64,000 bases of DNA from Mycolicibacterium xanthum (GCF_019710635.1 NZ_JAIFZS010000001.1:186001-250000), one strand, 5' to 3'. Shown: positions 20,487-31,067, counted from the stretch's first letter. Notes: generated by a model from the letters alone, not told the origin. Made by a program: numbers and translations.

Positions 20487-21323
20487 GTGACGAGTCCGCA
20501 AGACCCAACCGCCTGGCAGCGGCCGGACGACCCGGGTGGCCGGCCCGCGTCGGCACGGCTGGTGGACCCCGAGGACGATCTGCACTCGCCCCACTTCGGT
20601 GGCGACCTGGAGACGACCGCGATTCCGCGCTACGACACCCCGAAGGCCACCACCGAGTCGACCTTCGGCCTGATGAACGACCCCGAGCCGCTGCCCTACG
20701 TGCAGCCGGGTGCGGGGCTGACCCCCGGCGCGTACGGGTCGAGCGCCGTGCCCACCGAGGTCGGGGCCGCCGATCCGGCCGACCGCTTCGACGGCGACCG
20801 CCGGGGCACCCAGGATCTCGGCCTGCTGGTGCTGCGCGTCGCGGTCGGTGCACTGCTGATCGGGCACGGGTTGCAGAACCTGTTCGGCCTGTGGGGCGGT
20901 CCCGGGCTCGACGGCTTCCGCGACTATCTGTCCGACATGGGCTTCCGGTACGCCGACATCCTGGCCTACGTCGCCTCCGGTGGTCAGATCGCGGCCGGAG
21001 CGCTGCTGGTGCTCGGGCTGTTCACCCCGGTCGCGGCGGCGGGAGCGCTCGCCTACCTGGTCACCGGCCTGCTGGCCGAGGTGGCCGAGGCCAACGCCGA
21101 CGCCAGGCTCTCGGCGTTTCTCACCGACGGCCACGAATACGAGGTCATCCTGCTGTGCGCGGTGGTCGCGATCATCCTGGTCGGGCCGGGACGCTACGGC
21201 CTGGACGCCGGCCGCGGCTGGACCCGCCGCCCGTTCATCGGGTCGTTCGCCGCACTGGTGCTGGGCGTGGGTGCGGGGGTCGCGATCTGGGTCCTGCTCA
21301 ACGGCGCCAACCCCTTGGGGTAG
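20487..21323 (+). CDS. DoxX-family membrane protein
   Basis: A 278-residue protein. Residues 1 to about 108 are hydrophilic, Pro/Asp-rich and probably disordered; the rest is a four-helix DoxX domain (RVAVGALLIGHGLQNLF, GGQIAAGALLVLGLFTPVAAAGALAYLVTGLLAE, VILLCAVVAIILVG and a last helix near 253-273). M. tuberculosis DoxX (Rv3005c, this position) forms a membrane oxidoreductase complex with SodA and SseA in redox defence. The GTG at 20487 is 7 nt after TACCCT (20474-20479). The last codons and the stop lie inside the first unit of a 26-bp tandem repeat. Confidence 0.85.
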   Translation: MTSPQDPTAWQRPDDPGGRPASARLVDPEDDLHSPHFGGDLETTAIPRYDTPKATTESTFGLMNDPEPLPYVQPGAGLTPGAYGSSAVPTEVGAADPADRFDGDRRGTQDLGLLVLRVAVGALLIGHGLQNLFGLWGGPGLDGFRDYLSDMGFRYADILAYVASGGQIAAGALLVLGLFTPVAAAGALAYLVTGLLAEVAEANADARLSAFLTDGHEYEVILLCAVVAIILVGPGRYGLDAGRGWTRRPFIGSFAALVLGVGAGVAIWVLLNGANPLG

Positions 21324-21409
21324 CCGCACGAGCCAACCCGTTGGCGTAACGGCCGGCGCCAACCCGTTGGCGTAGCCGCTCGAGCCAATCCCTTGGCGTG
21401 ACGGCCTAC
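21306..21409. repeat. Four tandem 26-bp repeats spanning the ends of the DoxX gene and cfp6
   Basis: Units start at 21306, 21332, 21358 and 21384, each opening with GCCAAYCCSTTGG. Units 1 and 3 share a GTAGCCGC tail and units 2 and 4 share a GTRACGGCC tail, so the array looks like a duplicated 52-bp pair. Every unit has a CCAA...TTGG dyad. The array holds both stop codons of the converging genes. Since 26 is not a multiple of 3, it is not a protein repeat. Confidence 0.85.
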
Positions 21410-21801
21410 TCGTAGGGGTTGGGCACCCGGCCGTCGCTGGCGGCGGTCAGCAACGGCAGTGTCGAGAACGTCACGGCCGGCAGCGTCGCCTCGGTCCCGT
21501 CGCGGCGGTGTGCGACCGCCCAGGAGCCACGACCGAACCGCAGCCCGTCGATGTCGTCCCACCGGGTCGTCTCGCTGCGCAGCAGCGTGCGCGCGGTGAC
21601 GCCGTCGTGGTCGGCGATGGTCCGGTAGCGGAACACCATCGTCGACAGGGCGACGGGGATGAGCAGCAGCAACGCCGACCAACCGGGCGCGGCGAGCACG
21701 ATGCTGAGCAGGCCGATCGTCAGCAGCAGGACGGCGAAATGCGCCACCGGCGAGATCTTGACGACAACCGGGGCCGACTCCGATGCGGAGGGGGTGGGCA
21801 T
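21406..21801 (-). CDS. cfp6: Small membrane protein with PH-like domain (Cfp6-like)
   Basis: A 131-residue protein with two closely spaced hydrophobic segments (HFAVLLLTIGLLSIVLAA and GWSALLLLIPVALSTMVF, about residues 21-57) followed by a bacterial PH-like fold: VTARTLLRSETTRWDDIDGLRFGRGSWAVAHR, ending LPLLTAASDGRVPNPYE. It corresponds to Rv3004, the low molecular weight antigen 6, whose function is unknown. The stop codon lies in the last 26-bp repeat unit. It is divergent from the ilvB leader. Confidence 0.8.
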   Translation of the reverse strand: MPTPSASESAPVVVKISPVAHFAVLLLTIGLLSIVLAAPGWSALLLLIPVALSTMVFRYRTIADHDGVTARTLLRSETTRWDDIDGLRFGRGSWAVAHRRDGTEATLPAVTFSTLPLLTAASDGRVPNPYE

Positions 21802-21860
21802 GTCGCCATCATCGCACCGGCGCCCGACCGCTCGCCGGTGCAGGACCCCGGTAGGCGAAT

Positions 21861-21890
21861 TTGACCTTTGGCCTGTTCGGACGCTAGCGT
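21861..21890 (+). promoter_or_regulatory. Promoter of the ilvB leader
   Basis: TTGACC (21861-21866) and TAGCGT (21885-21890) are separated by 18 nt, a good vegetative-type promoter. Transcription would start about 7 nt further on, at or next to the leader-peptide ATG at 21899, making the leader peptide leaderless or nearly so. Confidence 0.65.
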
Positions 21891-21898
21891 CGTCTGCT

Positions 21899-21976
21899 AT
21901 GCAGACCTCGGGCTTGCTCGCCGCTGTAGTAATCGGGTTGCGCGTCGATGCCGCGCTGGCCCCGGCCCGGGCATAG
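21899..21976 (+). CDS. ilvB leader peptide (25 codons)
   Basis: The ATG at 21899 opens a 25-codon peptide with the branched-chain-rich run LLAAVVIGLRV at residues 6-16 (two Leu, two Val, Ile, Leu, Val), the classic control segment of an amino-acid attenuator. The Leu14-Arg15-Val16 codons overlap the 5' arm of the antiterminator stem, so a ribosome stalled at the Val/Ile or Leu codons would change RNA folding. It ends at TAG 21974-21976. Confidence 0.85.
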   Translation: MQTSGLLAAVVIGLRVDAALAPARA

Positions 21977-22030
21977 CACCAAGCACCGACGCGCAACCCT
22001 CGTTCAGCCCACGGCTGACGGGGGTTTTTT
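21935..22030 (+). promoter_or_regulatory. Transcription attenuator of ilvB-ilvN(-ilvC)
   Basis: Two mutually exclusive structures are visible. Antiterminator-type pairing joins GGGTTGCGCGTCG (21935-21947) to CGACGCGCAACCC (21987-21999), 13 bp without mismatch. The terminator hairpin is AACCCTCGTTCAGCC (21995-22009) with GGCTGACGGGGGTT, followed by a T-run at 22025-22030. The strands share AACCC, so only one can form. With the leader peptide this fits ribosome-mediated attenuation, known or predicted for actinobacterial ilvB genes. Confidence 0.88.
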
Positions 22031-22105
22031 GTTGCCTGACCACTGTTTTGAGATCCTAGATACCGAATCAACGACGATTCACCGACACAAGAGACCGAGG
22101 ACATC

Positions 22106-24001
22106 GTGAGCGCACCCACCACGCGACCACCCGAGCAGTCCGAGCGGCCCGCCGACGGCGGGCCCGCCGACGGCGGGCCCGCCGCACCGGCCGCCGGCAC
22201 CGCACCAGCGTCCAATCCGGCCACCGCGCAGCCGAAACGGATTGCCCCCCAACAGCTCACCGGCGCTCAGGCGGTGATCCGGTCGCTCGAGGAGCTCGAC
22301 GTCGACGTGATCTTCGGGATCCCCGGCGGTGCGGTCCTGCCGGTCTACGACCCGCTCTACGACTCACAGAAGCTGCGCCACGTCCTGGTCCGCCACGAGC
22401 AGGGCGGCGGGCACGCCGCCAGCGGCTATGCGCACGCGACCGGCCGCGTCGGGGTCTGCATGGCCACCTCCGGTCCCGGGGCGACGAACCTGGTCACCCC
22501 GCTGGCCGATGCCTACATGGACTCGATCCCGATGGTGGCGATCACCGGACAGGTCGGGCGCGGCCTGATCGGCACCGACGCGTTCCAGGAGGCCGACATC
22601 TCCGGCATCACGATGCCGGTGACCAAGCACAACTTCCTGGTGCGCAACGGCGACGACATCGCCCGGGTGATCGCCGAGGCGTTCCACATCGCCGCCAGTG
22701 GCCGGCCGGGCCCGGTGCTGGTGGACATCCCCAAGGACGTGCTGCAGGGGCAGTGCACCTTCAGTTGGCCGCCGCAGTTCGAGCTGCCCGGCTACAAGCC
22801 GAACACCAAGCCGCACAGCCGCCAGATCCGCGAGGCCGCCAAGCTGATCGCGGCCGCCCGCAAGCCGGTGCTCTACGTCGGCGGCGGCGTGATCCGCGGT
22901 GAGGCCACCGACCAGCTGCTCGATCTGGCCGAGCTGACCGGCATCCCGGTGGTGACCACGCTGATGGCGCGCGGCGCCTTCCCGGACAGCCACCCGCAGC
23001 ACATGGGCATGCCCGGCATGCACGGCGCGGTCTCCGCGGTGGCGGCGCTGCAGCGTGCCGATCTGCTGATCGCGCTGGGCACCCGCTTCGACGACCGGGT
23101 CACCGGGAAGCTGGACTCGTTCGCGCCCGAGGCCAAGGTGATCCACGCCGACATCGACCCCGCCGAGATCGGCAAGAACCGGCACGCCGATGTGCCGATC
23201 GTGGGGGACGTCAAAGCCGTCATCACCGATCTGATCGAGGCGCTGCGCCGCGACGGCGCGCTCGGGTCGATCAAGATCGACAACTGGTGGGAGTACCTGC
23301 GCGGGGTGCAGTCGACCTACCCGCTGAGCTACGGCCCGCAGAGCGACGGCAGCCTGTCGCCGGAGTTCGTCATCGAAAGCCTGGGCAAGATCGCCGGTTC
23401 CGATGCGGTGTACGTCGCGGGGGTGGGCCAGCACCAGATGTGGGCGGCCCAGTTCATCTCCTACGAGAACCCCAAGACCTGGATCAACTCCGGCGGGCTG
23501 GGCACCATGGGCTTCGCGGTGCCGGCGGCGATGGGCGCCAAGATGGGCCGCCCGGAGGCCGAGGTGTGGGCCATCGACGGTGACGGCTGCTTCCAGATGA
23601 CCAACCAGGAACTGGCCACCTGTGCGATCGAGGGCGTGCCGATCAAGGTCGCGGTGATCAACAACGGCAACCTGGGCATGGTGCGGCAGTGGCAGACGCT
23701 GTTCTACGAGGAGCGCTACAGCCAGACCGATCTGGCCACCCACTCGCATCGGATCCCGGACTTCGTCAAGCTCGCCGAGGCGCTGGGCTGCGTCGGCCTG
23801 CGCTGCGAGCGCGAAGAGGATGTGGCCGAGGTCATCGCGCAGGCCCGGGCGATCAACGACCGCCCGGTGGTGATCGACTTCATCGTGGGCGCCGACGCCC
23901 AGGTGTGGCCGATGGTGGCCGCGGGCACCAGCAACGACGAAATCCAGGCGGCGCGCGGCATCCGCCCGCTGTTCGACGATCCGGAAGAGGGACACGCATG
24001 A
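22106..24001 (+). CDS. ilvB: Acetolactate synthase large subunit
   Basis: A 631-residue ThDP enzyme that condenses pyruvate into acetolactate or acetohydroxybutyrate. Landmarks: the N-terminal ThDP-binding [11 protein letters not shown], catalytic glutamate in [10 protein letters not shown], the FAD-region segments, and the ThDP signature [15 protein letters not shown] ... [13 protein letters not shown] Pro/Ala/Gly-rich extension of about 45 residues precedes the core and contains an exact DGGPA duplication. The GTG at 22106 lies 76 nt after the attenuator T-run. It overlaps ilvN by 4 nt. Corresponds to Rv3003c (ilvB1). Confidence 0.96.
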   Translation: MSAPTTRPPEQSERPADGGPADGGPAAPAAGTAPASNPATAQPKRIAPQQLTGAQAVIRSLEELDVDVIFGIPGGAVLPVYDPLYDSQKLRHVLVRHEQGGGHAASGYAHATGRVGVCMATSGPGATNLVTPLADAYMDSIPMVAITGQVGRGLIGTDAFQEADISGITMPVTKHNFLVRNGDDIARVIAEAFHIAASGRPGPVLVDIPKDVLQGQCTFSWPPQFELPGYKPNTKPHSRQIREAAKLIAAARKPVLYVGGGVIRGEATDQLLDLAELTGIPVVTTLMARGAFPDSHPQHMGMPGMHGAVSAVAALQRADLLIALGTRFDDRVTGKLDSFAPEAKVIHADIDPAEIGKNRHADVPIVGDVKAVITDLIEALRRDGALGSIKIDNWWEYLRGVQSTYPLSYGPQSDGSLSPEFVIESLGKIAGSDAVYVAGVGQHQMWAAQFISYENPKTWINSGGLGTMGFAVPAAMGAKMGRPEAEVWAIDGDGCFQMTNQELATCAIEGVPIKVAVINNGNLGMVRQWQTLFYEERYSQTDLATHSHRIPDFVKLAEALGCVGLRCEREEDVAEVIAQARAINDRPVVIDFIVGADAQVWPMVAAGTSNDEIQAARGIRPLFDDPEEGHA

Positions 24002-24510
24002 GCAACGGATCTGGCCACACGCACACGTTGTCGGTGCTCGTCGAGGACAAGCCCGGCGTCCTGGCCCGGGTCGCCTCGCTGTTCTCCCGGCGCGGCTACA
24101 ACATCCAGTCCCTGGCGGTCGGGGCCACCGAGACCAAGGAGCTGTCCCGGATGACCATCGTGGTCGACGTCGAGGACTCGCCGCTGGAGCAGATCACCAA
24201 GCAGCTCAACAAGCTGGTCAACGTGATCAAGATCGTCGAGCAGGACGACGACAACTCGGTGTCGCGCGAGCTCGCGCTGATCAAGGTGCGCGCCGAGGCG
24301 CAGACCCGCAGCCAGGTGATCGAGGCGGTGAACCTGTTCCGCGCCAAGGTCGTCGACGTCTCCAACGAGTCGCTGACCATCGAGGCGACCGGAACCCCCG
24401 AGAAGATCGAGGCGCTGCTGCGCGTGCTCGAACCCTACGGGATCCGCGAGATCGTCCAGTCCGGCGTCGTGTCGCTGTCTCGCGGCCCCCGCGGGATCAG
24501 CACCAAGTAG
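23998..24510 (+). CDS. ilvN: Acetolactate synthase small (regulatory) subunit
   Basis: A 170-residue regulatory subunit: an N-terminal ACT domain ([30 protein letters not shown]), in which valine binds for feedback inhibition, and the C-terminal domain ([24 protein letters not shown] ... [18 protein letters not shown]). The ATG at 23998 overlaps the ilvB TGA (ATGA), which suggests coupled translation and balanced subunits. Corresponds to Rv3002c. Confidence 0.96.
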   Translation: MSNGSGHTHTLSVLVEDKPGVLARVASLFSRRGYNIQSLAVGATETKELSRMTIVVDVEDSPLEQITKQLNKLVNVIKIVEQDDDNSVSRELALIKVRAEAQTRSQVIEAVNLFRAKVVDVSNESLTIEATGTPEKIEALLRVLEPYGIREIVQSGVVSLSRGPRGISTK

Positions 24511-25581
<1,071 letters not shown>

Positions 25582-25587
25582 CCACAA

Positions 25588-25640
25588 GCGATTTGGGTGT
25601 AGTTCGTCAACTGTTGCGTGACGAACTACACCCAAATCGC
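25588..25640. terminator. 22-bp perfect inverted repeat after ilvC
   Basis: Arms at 25588-25609 and 25619-25640 are exact reverse complements, with a 9-nt loop. The arm begins GCGATTTGGGTGTAGTTCG. It starts 6 nt after the ilvC stop and lies before a gene on the same strand, so it is likely a very strong terminator, although it has no T-run and is much longer than needed. Its lower GC content compared with the neighbourhood suggests a dispersed element. Confidence 0.7.
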
Positions 25641-25685
25641 GTACTCAGGGGGCCGGCGGCATCGCGATCGGTACGCTCGGTGGGC

Positions 25686-26321
25686 ATGACGGGTGCACAG
25701 ACGCCGGGTGAGCGATTCCTGGCGCGGGTGGGCGGATTCCTCGGTCTGGTGTACACCGCTCTGCCGGTACTGACCTTCGCGGCGACCAACGCGTTCGCGG
25801 GTCTGCTGCCCGCCCTGATCGCCGCGCCGGCGGCCGCTGCGGTGGTGATGACCTGGCAGCTGCTGCGCCGCGAATCGGCCCGGCCGGCGCTGCTCGGGTT
25901 CGCCGGGGTGGCGCTGGGTGCGGCGTTCGCGCTCGTCACCGGGCAGGCCAAGGACTTCTACCTCCCGGGCATCTGGATGTACCTGGGCACCGCGCTGCTG
26001 TTCACCGCGTCGGTGCTCGTCGGCCGGCCCCTCGTCGGCGTGGTGTGGGCGTGGGTCACCGGACGCGACGACAGCTGGCGCCGGGTCCGCCGGGTGCGGC
26101 TCGCCTTCGACCTGGTCACGCTGGGCATGGCGGCGATCTCCGCCACCCGATTCGCGGTGCAGTACCACCTCTACGAGACCAACCAGGACGGCCTGCTCGC
26201 GCTGGCGCGTATCGCGATGGGCTGGCCGGTGCTGCTGGTCACCTCGCCGGTGCTCTACCTCGTGATCCGCTCGGCCATCAGGACGTTGCCCCGCGGCCCG
26301 GCCGCTGACGAGATCGCCTGA
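25686..26321 (+). CDS. DUF3159-like integral membrane protein
   Basis: A 211-residue protein with about six membrane segments (FLGLVYTALPVLTFAATNAFAGLLPALIAAPAAAAVVM, LLGFAGVALGAAFALV, GIWMYLGTALLFTASVLVG, LVTLGMAAISATRF and a last one near 185-200) and a charged loop GRDDSWRRVRRVR. The pattern resembles DUF3159 proteins, related to intracellular septation protein A. No function is established. The ATG at 25686 is 8 nt after TACGCT (25672-25677). It converges on the wrbA-like gene with a single base between the two stops. Confidence 0.75.
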   Translation: MTGAQTPGERFLARVGGFLGLVYTALPVLTFAATNAFAGLLPALIAAPAAAAVVMTWQLLRRESARPALLGFAGVALGAAFALVTGQAKDFYLPGIWMYLGTALLFTASVLVGRPLVGVVWAWVTGRDDSWRRVRRVRLAFDLVTLGMAAISATRFAVQYHLYETNQDGLLALARIAMGWPVLLVTSPVLYLVIRSAIRTLPRGPAADEIA

Positions 26322-26322
26322 G

Positions 26323-26919
26323 TCAGTTCAGCCGGTCGGCGACGCCGACCACCCGGCGCGCGAGGTGATCCAGCGCGTCCAGGGTGGCGTCCTCGAGGCC
26401 GTTCTGATTGTGCGGTCCGGTGATGTGGCTGACGCCGTAGGGGTTGCCGTCGGCGAACTTCACGCCGTCGGTGTAGCCGGGCGGGACGATGATGCCGCCG
26501 AAGTGCATCAGCGATATGTAGAGCGTGATCAGCGTCGTCTCCTGACCGCCGTGCGCGGTCTGCGACGACGTGAACGCGGCGTAGACCTTGTCGGCCAGCT
26601 GGCCCTTTGCCCACAATCCGCCCAGCGAGTCGATGAACGCGCGGAACTGCGCGGCGGTGTTGCCGAACCGGGTCGGTGAGCCGAAGATCACCGCGTCGGC
26701 CCAGACGATGTCGTCGCCGGTGGCGGCCGGGAGGTCCCGGGTGGCTTCGTAGTTGGCCGTCCAGGCCGGATTGCCGGCGAACGACTCCGGGTCGCGGGTC
26801 TCGGCGATGTGGCGCACCCGCACGTCTGCGCCGGCCGACTCCGCCGTTGCGGCGACGCGCCGGGCCATCGCCGTGCCGTGGCCGGTCGCCGAGTAGTAGA
26901 TGACCGCCAGCTTCGTCAT
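26323..26919 (-). CDS. wrbA: NAD(P)H:quinone oxidoreductase, WrbA type
   Basis: A 198-residue flavodoxin-fold protein: FMN phosphate-binding YYSATGHGTAMA near the start, FGSPTRFGNTAAQFRAFIDSLGGLW in the middle, and FTSSQTAHGGQETTL before the end, all typical of WrbA. It should reduce quinones by two electrons, avoiding semiquinones. It starts 13 nt after the stop of the phytoene dehydrogenase-like gene on the same strand, so the two are probably cotranscribed. Confidence 0.88.
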   Translation of the reverse strand: MTKLAVIYYSATGHGTAMARRVAATAESAGADVRVRHIAETRDPESFAGNPAWTANYEATRDLPAATGDDIVWADAVIFGSPTRFGNTAAQFRAFIDSLGGLWAKGQLADKVYAAFTSSQTAHGGQETTLITLYISLMHFGGIIVPPGYTDGVKFADGNPYGVSHITGPHNQNGLEDATLDALDHLARRVVGVADRLN

Positions 26920-26932
26920 AGCGGAAGCGTAC

Positions 26933-28375
26933 TCAGCCGGCGGGCGTCAGGGAGGGCATCGCGGTGATGCCGAACTCGCGCCGCAGTACCGTTCGGGCGG
27001 CATACCAGCCCGCCATCCCGTGCACACCGCCGCCGGGCGGGGTCGCCGACGAGCACAGGTAGGCCTTCGGGATGGGCGTCTCCCACGGATTCCAGCGCAG
27101 CGCAGGCCCGGTCAGCGCACTGACCATGTTGTTGCCGCCCACCCCGATGTCGCCGCCGACCAGGTTGGCATTGTGGCGGGAGAGCAGGGCCGCGGGCACG
27201 CTGCGCACGCCGAGCACCAGGTCGCGGAAACCCGGGGCGAACCCCTCGATCACGTCGGTGACGGCATCGGCCATGTCGACGGTGGACCCGGCGGGCACAT
27301 GCGCATACGTCCACATCGGCCGGCGGCCCTGCCCGTCGATCCGACCGGGGTCGGCCAGGTGCGGCAGCGCGCCCAGCACCATCGGCCACTCGGCATGCCT
27401 GCCATCGGCGACGGCCCGCTCGGCGGCCGCCATCGTCGGCCGGTCACCGCCCAGATGAAGTGTCGGAGCGGCCGCCAAACGTGTTTCGCACCAGGGGATC
27501 TCACCGGAGAGGACGAAGTCGACCTTGGCGACGCCGGGGCCGTAGCGGTAGCGGCGCAGCGTCCGGGCGTAGCGGCCGGGCAACCGGTCGCCGTAGATGC
27601 GCAGCAGTGCCGTCGGTGCGACGTCGTAGAGCACCACACCCGTCGGCGGGCCGGTCACCTCCTCGCCGAGCACCAGCTCGGCGCCGTGGGCGCGCAGGTC
27701 GGCCAGCAGCGCGTCGGTGATCGCCTGCGACCCGCCGACCGGGATGGGCCAGCCCACGGCGTGGCCGAGGGTGGCCAGCATCAGGCCCGCGCCGGCGGAC
27801 ACCAGCGACGGCATCTGCGAGATCGTGTGCGCCGCAACGCCGGTGAACAACGCCCGGGCGTCCTCCCCGGCGAGCGCGCGCCATGCCGGGGTGCCCTGGG
27901 CCAGCAGCCGCGGAGCGACCCGCAGGGCGGCCGGCAGGCTGGGCGGGACCGAGCGTTTGTCCCCGAGCAGCAGCCCGACCACGCCGTCGCAGTCCGCCGC
28001 CAGCGGCCCGAGCAGGCGTCGCCAGGAGTCTCCGTCGAGCAGCTCGGCGCAGGTCCGATCGAGGTCGCGGTAGCCGATCGCGGCGCGGCCGCCGGGCAGG
28101 GGATTGCCGTAGGACACCTCCGGCACGGCCAGCGTCACCCCGCGGGCCCGCAGGTCGAACTCGGCGAAGAACGGGGACGCCAGCGCCAGTGGGTGCACCG
28201 CGGAGCAGATGTCGTGCAGCACGCCCGGAAACTCCGGATCGGGCAGGGTGCGGGCACCGCCGCCGAACGTGGACTGCGCCTCGACGACCCGCACCGCCAG
28301 CCCGGCTCTGGCGCAGGTCACCGCGGCGGCCAGACCGTTCGGCCCGCTCCCCACGACCGTGACGTCCACATCCAC
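26933..28375 (-). CDS. FAD-dependent phytoene dehydrogenase-like oxidoreductase
   Basis: A 480-residue amine-oxidase/CrtI-type flavoprotein. The Rossmann motif VVGSGPNGLAAAVTCARAG is at the N-terminus followed by the acidic VVEAQ, and the C-terminal FAD-contact region is PALRWNPWETPIPKAYLCSSATPPGGGVHGMAG. No carotenoid genes lie nearby, so a desaturase or retinol-saturase-like role on another lipid is equally possible. It pairs with wrbA downstream. Corresponds to Rv2997. Confidence 0.82.
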   Translation of the reverse strand: MDVDVTVVGSGPNGLAAAVTCARAGLAVRVVEAQSTFGGGARTLPDPEFPGVLHDICSAVHPLALASPFFAEFDLRARGVTLAVPEVSYGNPLPGGRAAIGYRDLDRTCAELLDGDSWRRLLGPLAADCDGVVGLLLGDKRSVPPSLPAALRVAPRLLAQGTPAWRALAGEDARALFTGVAAHTISQMPSLVSAGAGLMLATLGHAVGWPIPVGGSQAITDALLADLRAHGAELVLGEEVTGPPTGVVLYDVAPTALLRIYGDRLPGRYARTLRRYRYGPGVAKVDFVLSGEIPWCETRLAAAPTLHLGGDRPTMAAAERAVADGRHAEWPMVLGALPHLADPGRIDGQGRRPMWTYAHVPAGSTVDMADAVTDVIEGFAPGFRDLVLGVRSVPAALLSRHNANLVGGDIGVGGNNMVSALTGPALRWNPWETPIPKAYLCSSATPPGGGVHGMAGWYAARTVLRREFGITAMPSLTPAG

Positions 28376-28452
28376 CTCCGGTCACATCGGTGCTGCGCGC
28401 GGCAGGTCCGGCCCGCTGCAATATCGAAGTTACCGCCCATTAGGCTGGCCGG

Positions 28453-30048
28453 GTGAGTCTGCCTGTTGTACTGATCGCCGACAAGCTGGCCCCATCGACC
28501 GTGGAAGCCCTGGGAGACCAGGTGGACGTCCGATGGGTCGACGGCCCCGACCGGCCCAAGCTGTTGGCTGCGGTGGCCGACGCCGATGCGCTGCTGGTGC
28601 GCTCGGCGACCACCGTCGATGCCGAGGTGCTGGCCGCCGGCCCGAAACTGAAGATCGTCGCCCGCGCAGGTGTCGGTCTGGACAACGTCGACGTGGACGC
28701 GGCCACCGCGCGCGGCGTGCTGGTGGTCAACGCCCCGACGTCGAACATCCACAGCGCCGCCGAGCATGCGCTGGCGCTGATGCTGTCCGCCGCGCGCCAG
28801 ATTCCCGCCGCCGATGCCACGCTGCGGGAGCGCACGTGGAAGCGGTCGTCGTTCTCCGGCACCGAGATCTTCGGCAAGACCGTCGGCGTGGTCGGCATGG
28901 GCCGGATCGGCCAGCTGGTGGCCACCCGGCTGGCCGCCTTCGGCGCGCACATCGTGGCCTACGACCCGTATGTGTCGCACGCGCTCGCCGCGCAGCTCGG
29001 GATCGAGCTGCTGACCCTCGACGAGCTGCTGGGCCGTGCCGATTTCATCTCGGTGCACCTGCCCAAGACCAAGGAGACCGCGGGTCTGATCGGCAAGGAG
29101 GCGCTGGCCAAGACCAAGCCCGGCGTGATCATCGTCAACGCCGCTCGTGGCGGACTGATCGACGAGCAGGCGCTGGCCGACGCCATTGCCAGCGGTCATG
29201 TCCGCGGCGCCGGCCTGGATGTCTTCGCCACCGAACCGTGCACCGACAGCCCGCTGTTCGACCTGCCGGAGGTCGTGGTCACCCCGCACCTGGGCGCGTC
29301 CACGGCCGAGGCGCAGGACCGTGCCGGCACCGATGTCGCCGTCAGCGTGAAGCTCGCCCTGGCGGGGGAGTTCGTGCCGGATGCGGTCAACGTGGGTGGT
29401 GGCGCGGTCAGCGAGGATGTGGAGCCGTGGCTGGACCTGGTCCGCAAGCTCGGGCTGCTCGTCGGTGTGCTCTCGCCCGAGCTGCCGGTGTCGCTGTCGG
29501 TGGTGGTCCGCGGCGAGCTGGCCAGTGACGGCCCGGAAGAGGTTGGCGTACTCCGGCTTTCGGCTCTGCGCGGACTGTTCTCGGCCGTGATCGAGGATCC
29601 GGTGACGTTCGTCAACGCACCGGCCCTGGCCGCCGAGCGTGGTGTGGAGGCGTCGATTTCGATCGAGTCGGAGAGCCCGAACCACCGCAGCGTCGTCGAC
29701 GTGCGTGCGGTCGGTGCCGACGGATCCACCGTCAACGTCGCGGGCGCGCTGTCCGGGCCGCAGCTGGTCGAGAAGATCGTCCAGATCAACGGCCGCAACC
29801 TCGATCTGCGCGCCGAGGGCGTGAACCTGATCATCCACTACGACGACCAGCCGGGTGCGCTCGGCAAGATCGGCACCCTGCTCGGTGGCGCCGAGGTGAA
29901 CATCCTGGCCGCCCAGCTCAGCCAGGACACCGACGGCCGGGCCGCGACCATCATGCTGCGGCTGGACCGCAACGTTCCCGACGACGTGCTGGCCGAAATC
30001 GGTCGCGAGGTCGCCGCGGTGACGCTGGAACTGGTCGACCTGTCATGA
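28453..30048 (+). CDS. serA: D-3-phosphoglycerate dehydrogenase
   Basis: A 531-residue long-form enzyme for the first step of serine synthesis. The N-terminal substrate/NAD region includes [15 protein letters not shown] and [17 protein letters not shown]; the active-site Arg/Glu/His lie in [11 protein letters not shown] and VTPHLGAST. The allosteric intervening domain (about 320-450) and a C-terminal ACT domain ([22 protein letters not shown], about 455-531) mediate serine inhibition. The GTG at 28453 is 6 nt after TAGGCT (28441-28446). It overlaps leuB (ATGA). Corresponds to Rv2996c. Confidence 0.96.
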   Translation: MSLPVVLIADKLAPSTVEALGDQVDVRWVDGPDRPKLLAAVADADALLVRSATTVDAEVLAAGPKLKIVARAGVGLDNVDVDAATARGVLVVNAPTSNIHSAAEHALALMLSAARQIPAADATLRERTWKRSSFSGTEIFGKTVGVVGMGRIGQLVATRLAAFGAHIVAYDPYVSHALAAQLGIELLTLDELLGRADFISVHLPKTKETAGLIGKEALAKTKPGVIIVNAARGGLIDEQALADAIASGHVRGAGLDVFATEPCTDSPLFDLPEVVVTPHLGASTAEAQDRAGTDVAVSVKLALAGEFVPDAVNVGGGAVSEDVEPWLDLVRKLGLLVGVLSPELPVSLSVVVRGELASDGPEEVGVLRLSALRGLFSAVIEDPVTFVNAPALAAERGVEASISIESESPNHRSVVDVRAVGADGSTVNVAGALSGPQLVEKIVQINGRNLDLRAEGVNLIIHYDDQPGALGKIGTLLGGAEVNILAAQLSQDTDGRAATIMLRLDRNVPDDVLAEIGREVAAVTLELVDLS

Positions 30049-31067
30049 CGGAGACGATGAGGCTGGCCGTCATCGACGGCGACGGCATCGGCCCGGAGGT
30101 CGTGGGCGAGGCGCTCAAGGTGCTCGACGCGGTGCTGCCCGGTGTGGAGACGACCCGCTACGACCTCGGCGCCCGGCAATATCACGCCACCGGTGAGGTC
30201 CTGCCCGATTCGGTGCTGGGCGAACTCAAGGGCCACGACGCGATCCTGCTGGGTGCGATCGGCGACCCCTCGGTGCCCAGCGGACTGCTCGAACGCGGTC
30301 TGTTGCTGCGGATCCGGTTCGAGCTCGACCATCACGTCAACCTGCGCCCGGGCCGGCTCTACCCGGGAGTGACGAGCCCGCTGGCCGGTGCCCCGGAGAT
30401 CGACTTCGTCGTGGTGCGGGAGGGCACCGAAGGTCCCTACACCGGTAACGGCGGCGCCATCCGCGTCGGCACGCCGCACGAGATCGCCACCGAGGTCAGC
30501 GTCAACACCGCCTACGGGGTACGTCGGGTCGTGCGGGACGCGTTCGGGCGGGCGCAGCAGCGGCGCAAGCATCTGACGCTGGTGCACAAGAACAACGTGC
30601 TGACCAACGCCGGATCGTTGTGGTGGCGCACCGTGCAGTCGGTGGCCGCCGAGTACCCGGACGTCGAGGTGGCCTACCAACACGTCGATGCCGCGACGAT
30701 CTTCCTGGTCACCGATCCGGGCCGGTTCGACGTCATTGTCACCGACAACCTGTTCGGCGACATCATCACCGATCTGGCCGCCGCGGTCTGCGGCGGCATC
30801 GGCCTGGCCGCCAGCGGCAACATCGACGCCACCAGGGTCAACCCGTCGATGTTCGAGCCGGTGCACGGCAGTGCGCCCGACATCGCGGGCAAGGGCATCG
30901 CGGACCCGACGGCGGCGATCATGTCGGTGGCGCTGCTGTTGGCCCATGTCGGTGAGCTGGAGGCGGCCGCGCGGGTCGACAAGGCCGTCGAGGACCATCT
31001 GGCCACCCGCGGCGCCCTCACGCTGTCGACCACCGAGGTCGGCGAGCGCATCCTCGGAAAGCTGTAG
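30045..31067 (+). CDS. leuB: 3-isopropylmalate dehydrogenase
   Basis: A 340-residue short actinobacterial-type LeuB that oxidises and decarboxylates 3-isopropylmalate in leucine synthesis. Landmarks: [10 protein letters not shown] at the start, [32 protein letters not shown], the Lys-Asn pair in HKNNVL, and the metal/NAD region [15 protein letters not shown] ... [23 protein letters not shown]. The ATG at 30045 overlaps the serA stop, so leucine and serine genes share a transcript. Corresponds to Rv2995c. Confidence 0.96.
   Translation: MTETMRLAVIDGDGIGPEVVGEALKVLDAVLPGVETTRYDLGARQYHATGEVLPDSVLGELKGHDAILLGAIGDPSVPSGLLERGLLLRIRFELDHHVNLRPGRLYPGVTSPLAGAPEIDFVVVREGTEGPYTGNGGAIRVGTPHEIATEVSVNTAYGVRRVVRDAFGRAQQRRKHLTLVHKNNVLTNAGSLWWRTVQSVAAEYPDVEVAYQHVDAATIFLVTDPGRFDVIVTDNLFGDIITDLAAAVCGGIGLAASGNIDATRVNPSMFEPVHGSAPDIAGKGIADPTAAIMSVALLLAHVGELEAAARVDKAVEDHLATRGALTLSTTEVGERILGKL

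Noticed and set aside
20980..21375. Open frame running through the 26-bp repeat array
   Set aside because: It is an out-of-frame shadow of the DoxX gene; unit length is not a multiple of 3, so the repeats are not coding in this frame.
22046..22070. TGAGATCC sequence before ilvB as a third copy of the leuC/MFS motif
   Set aside because: Only eight bases match and the AGAAT core is missing, so it is within chance.
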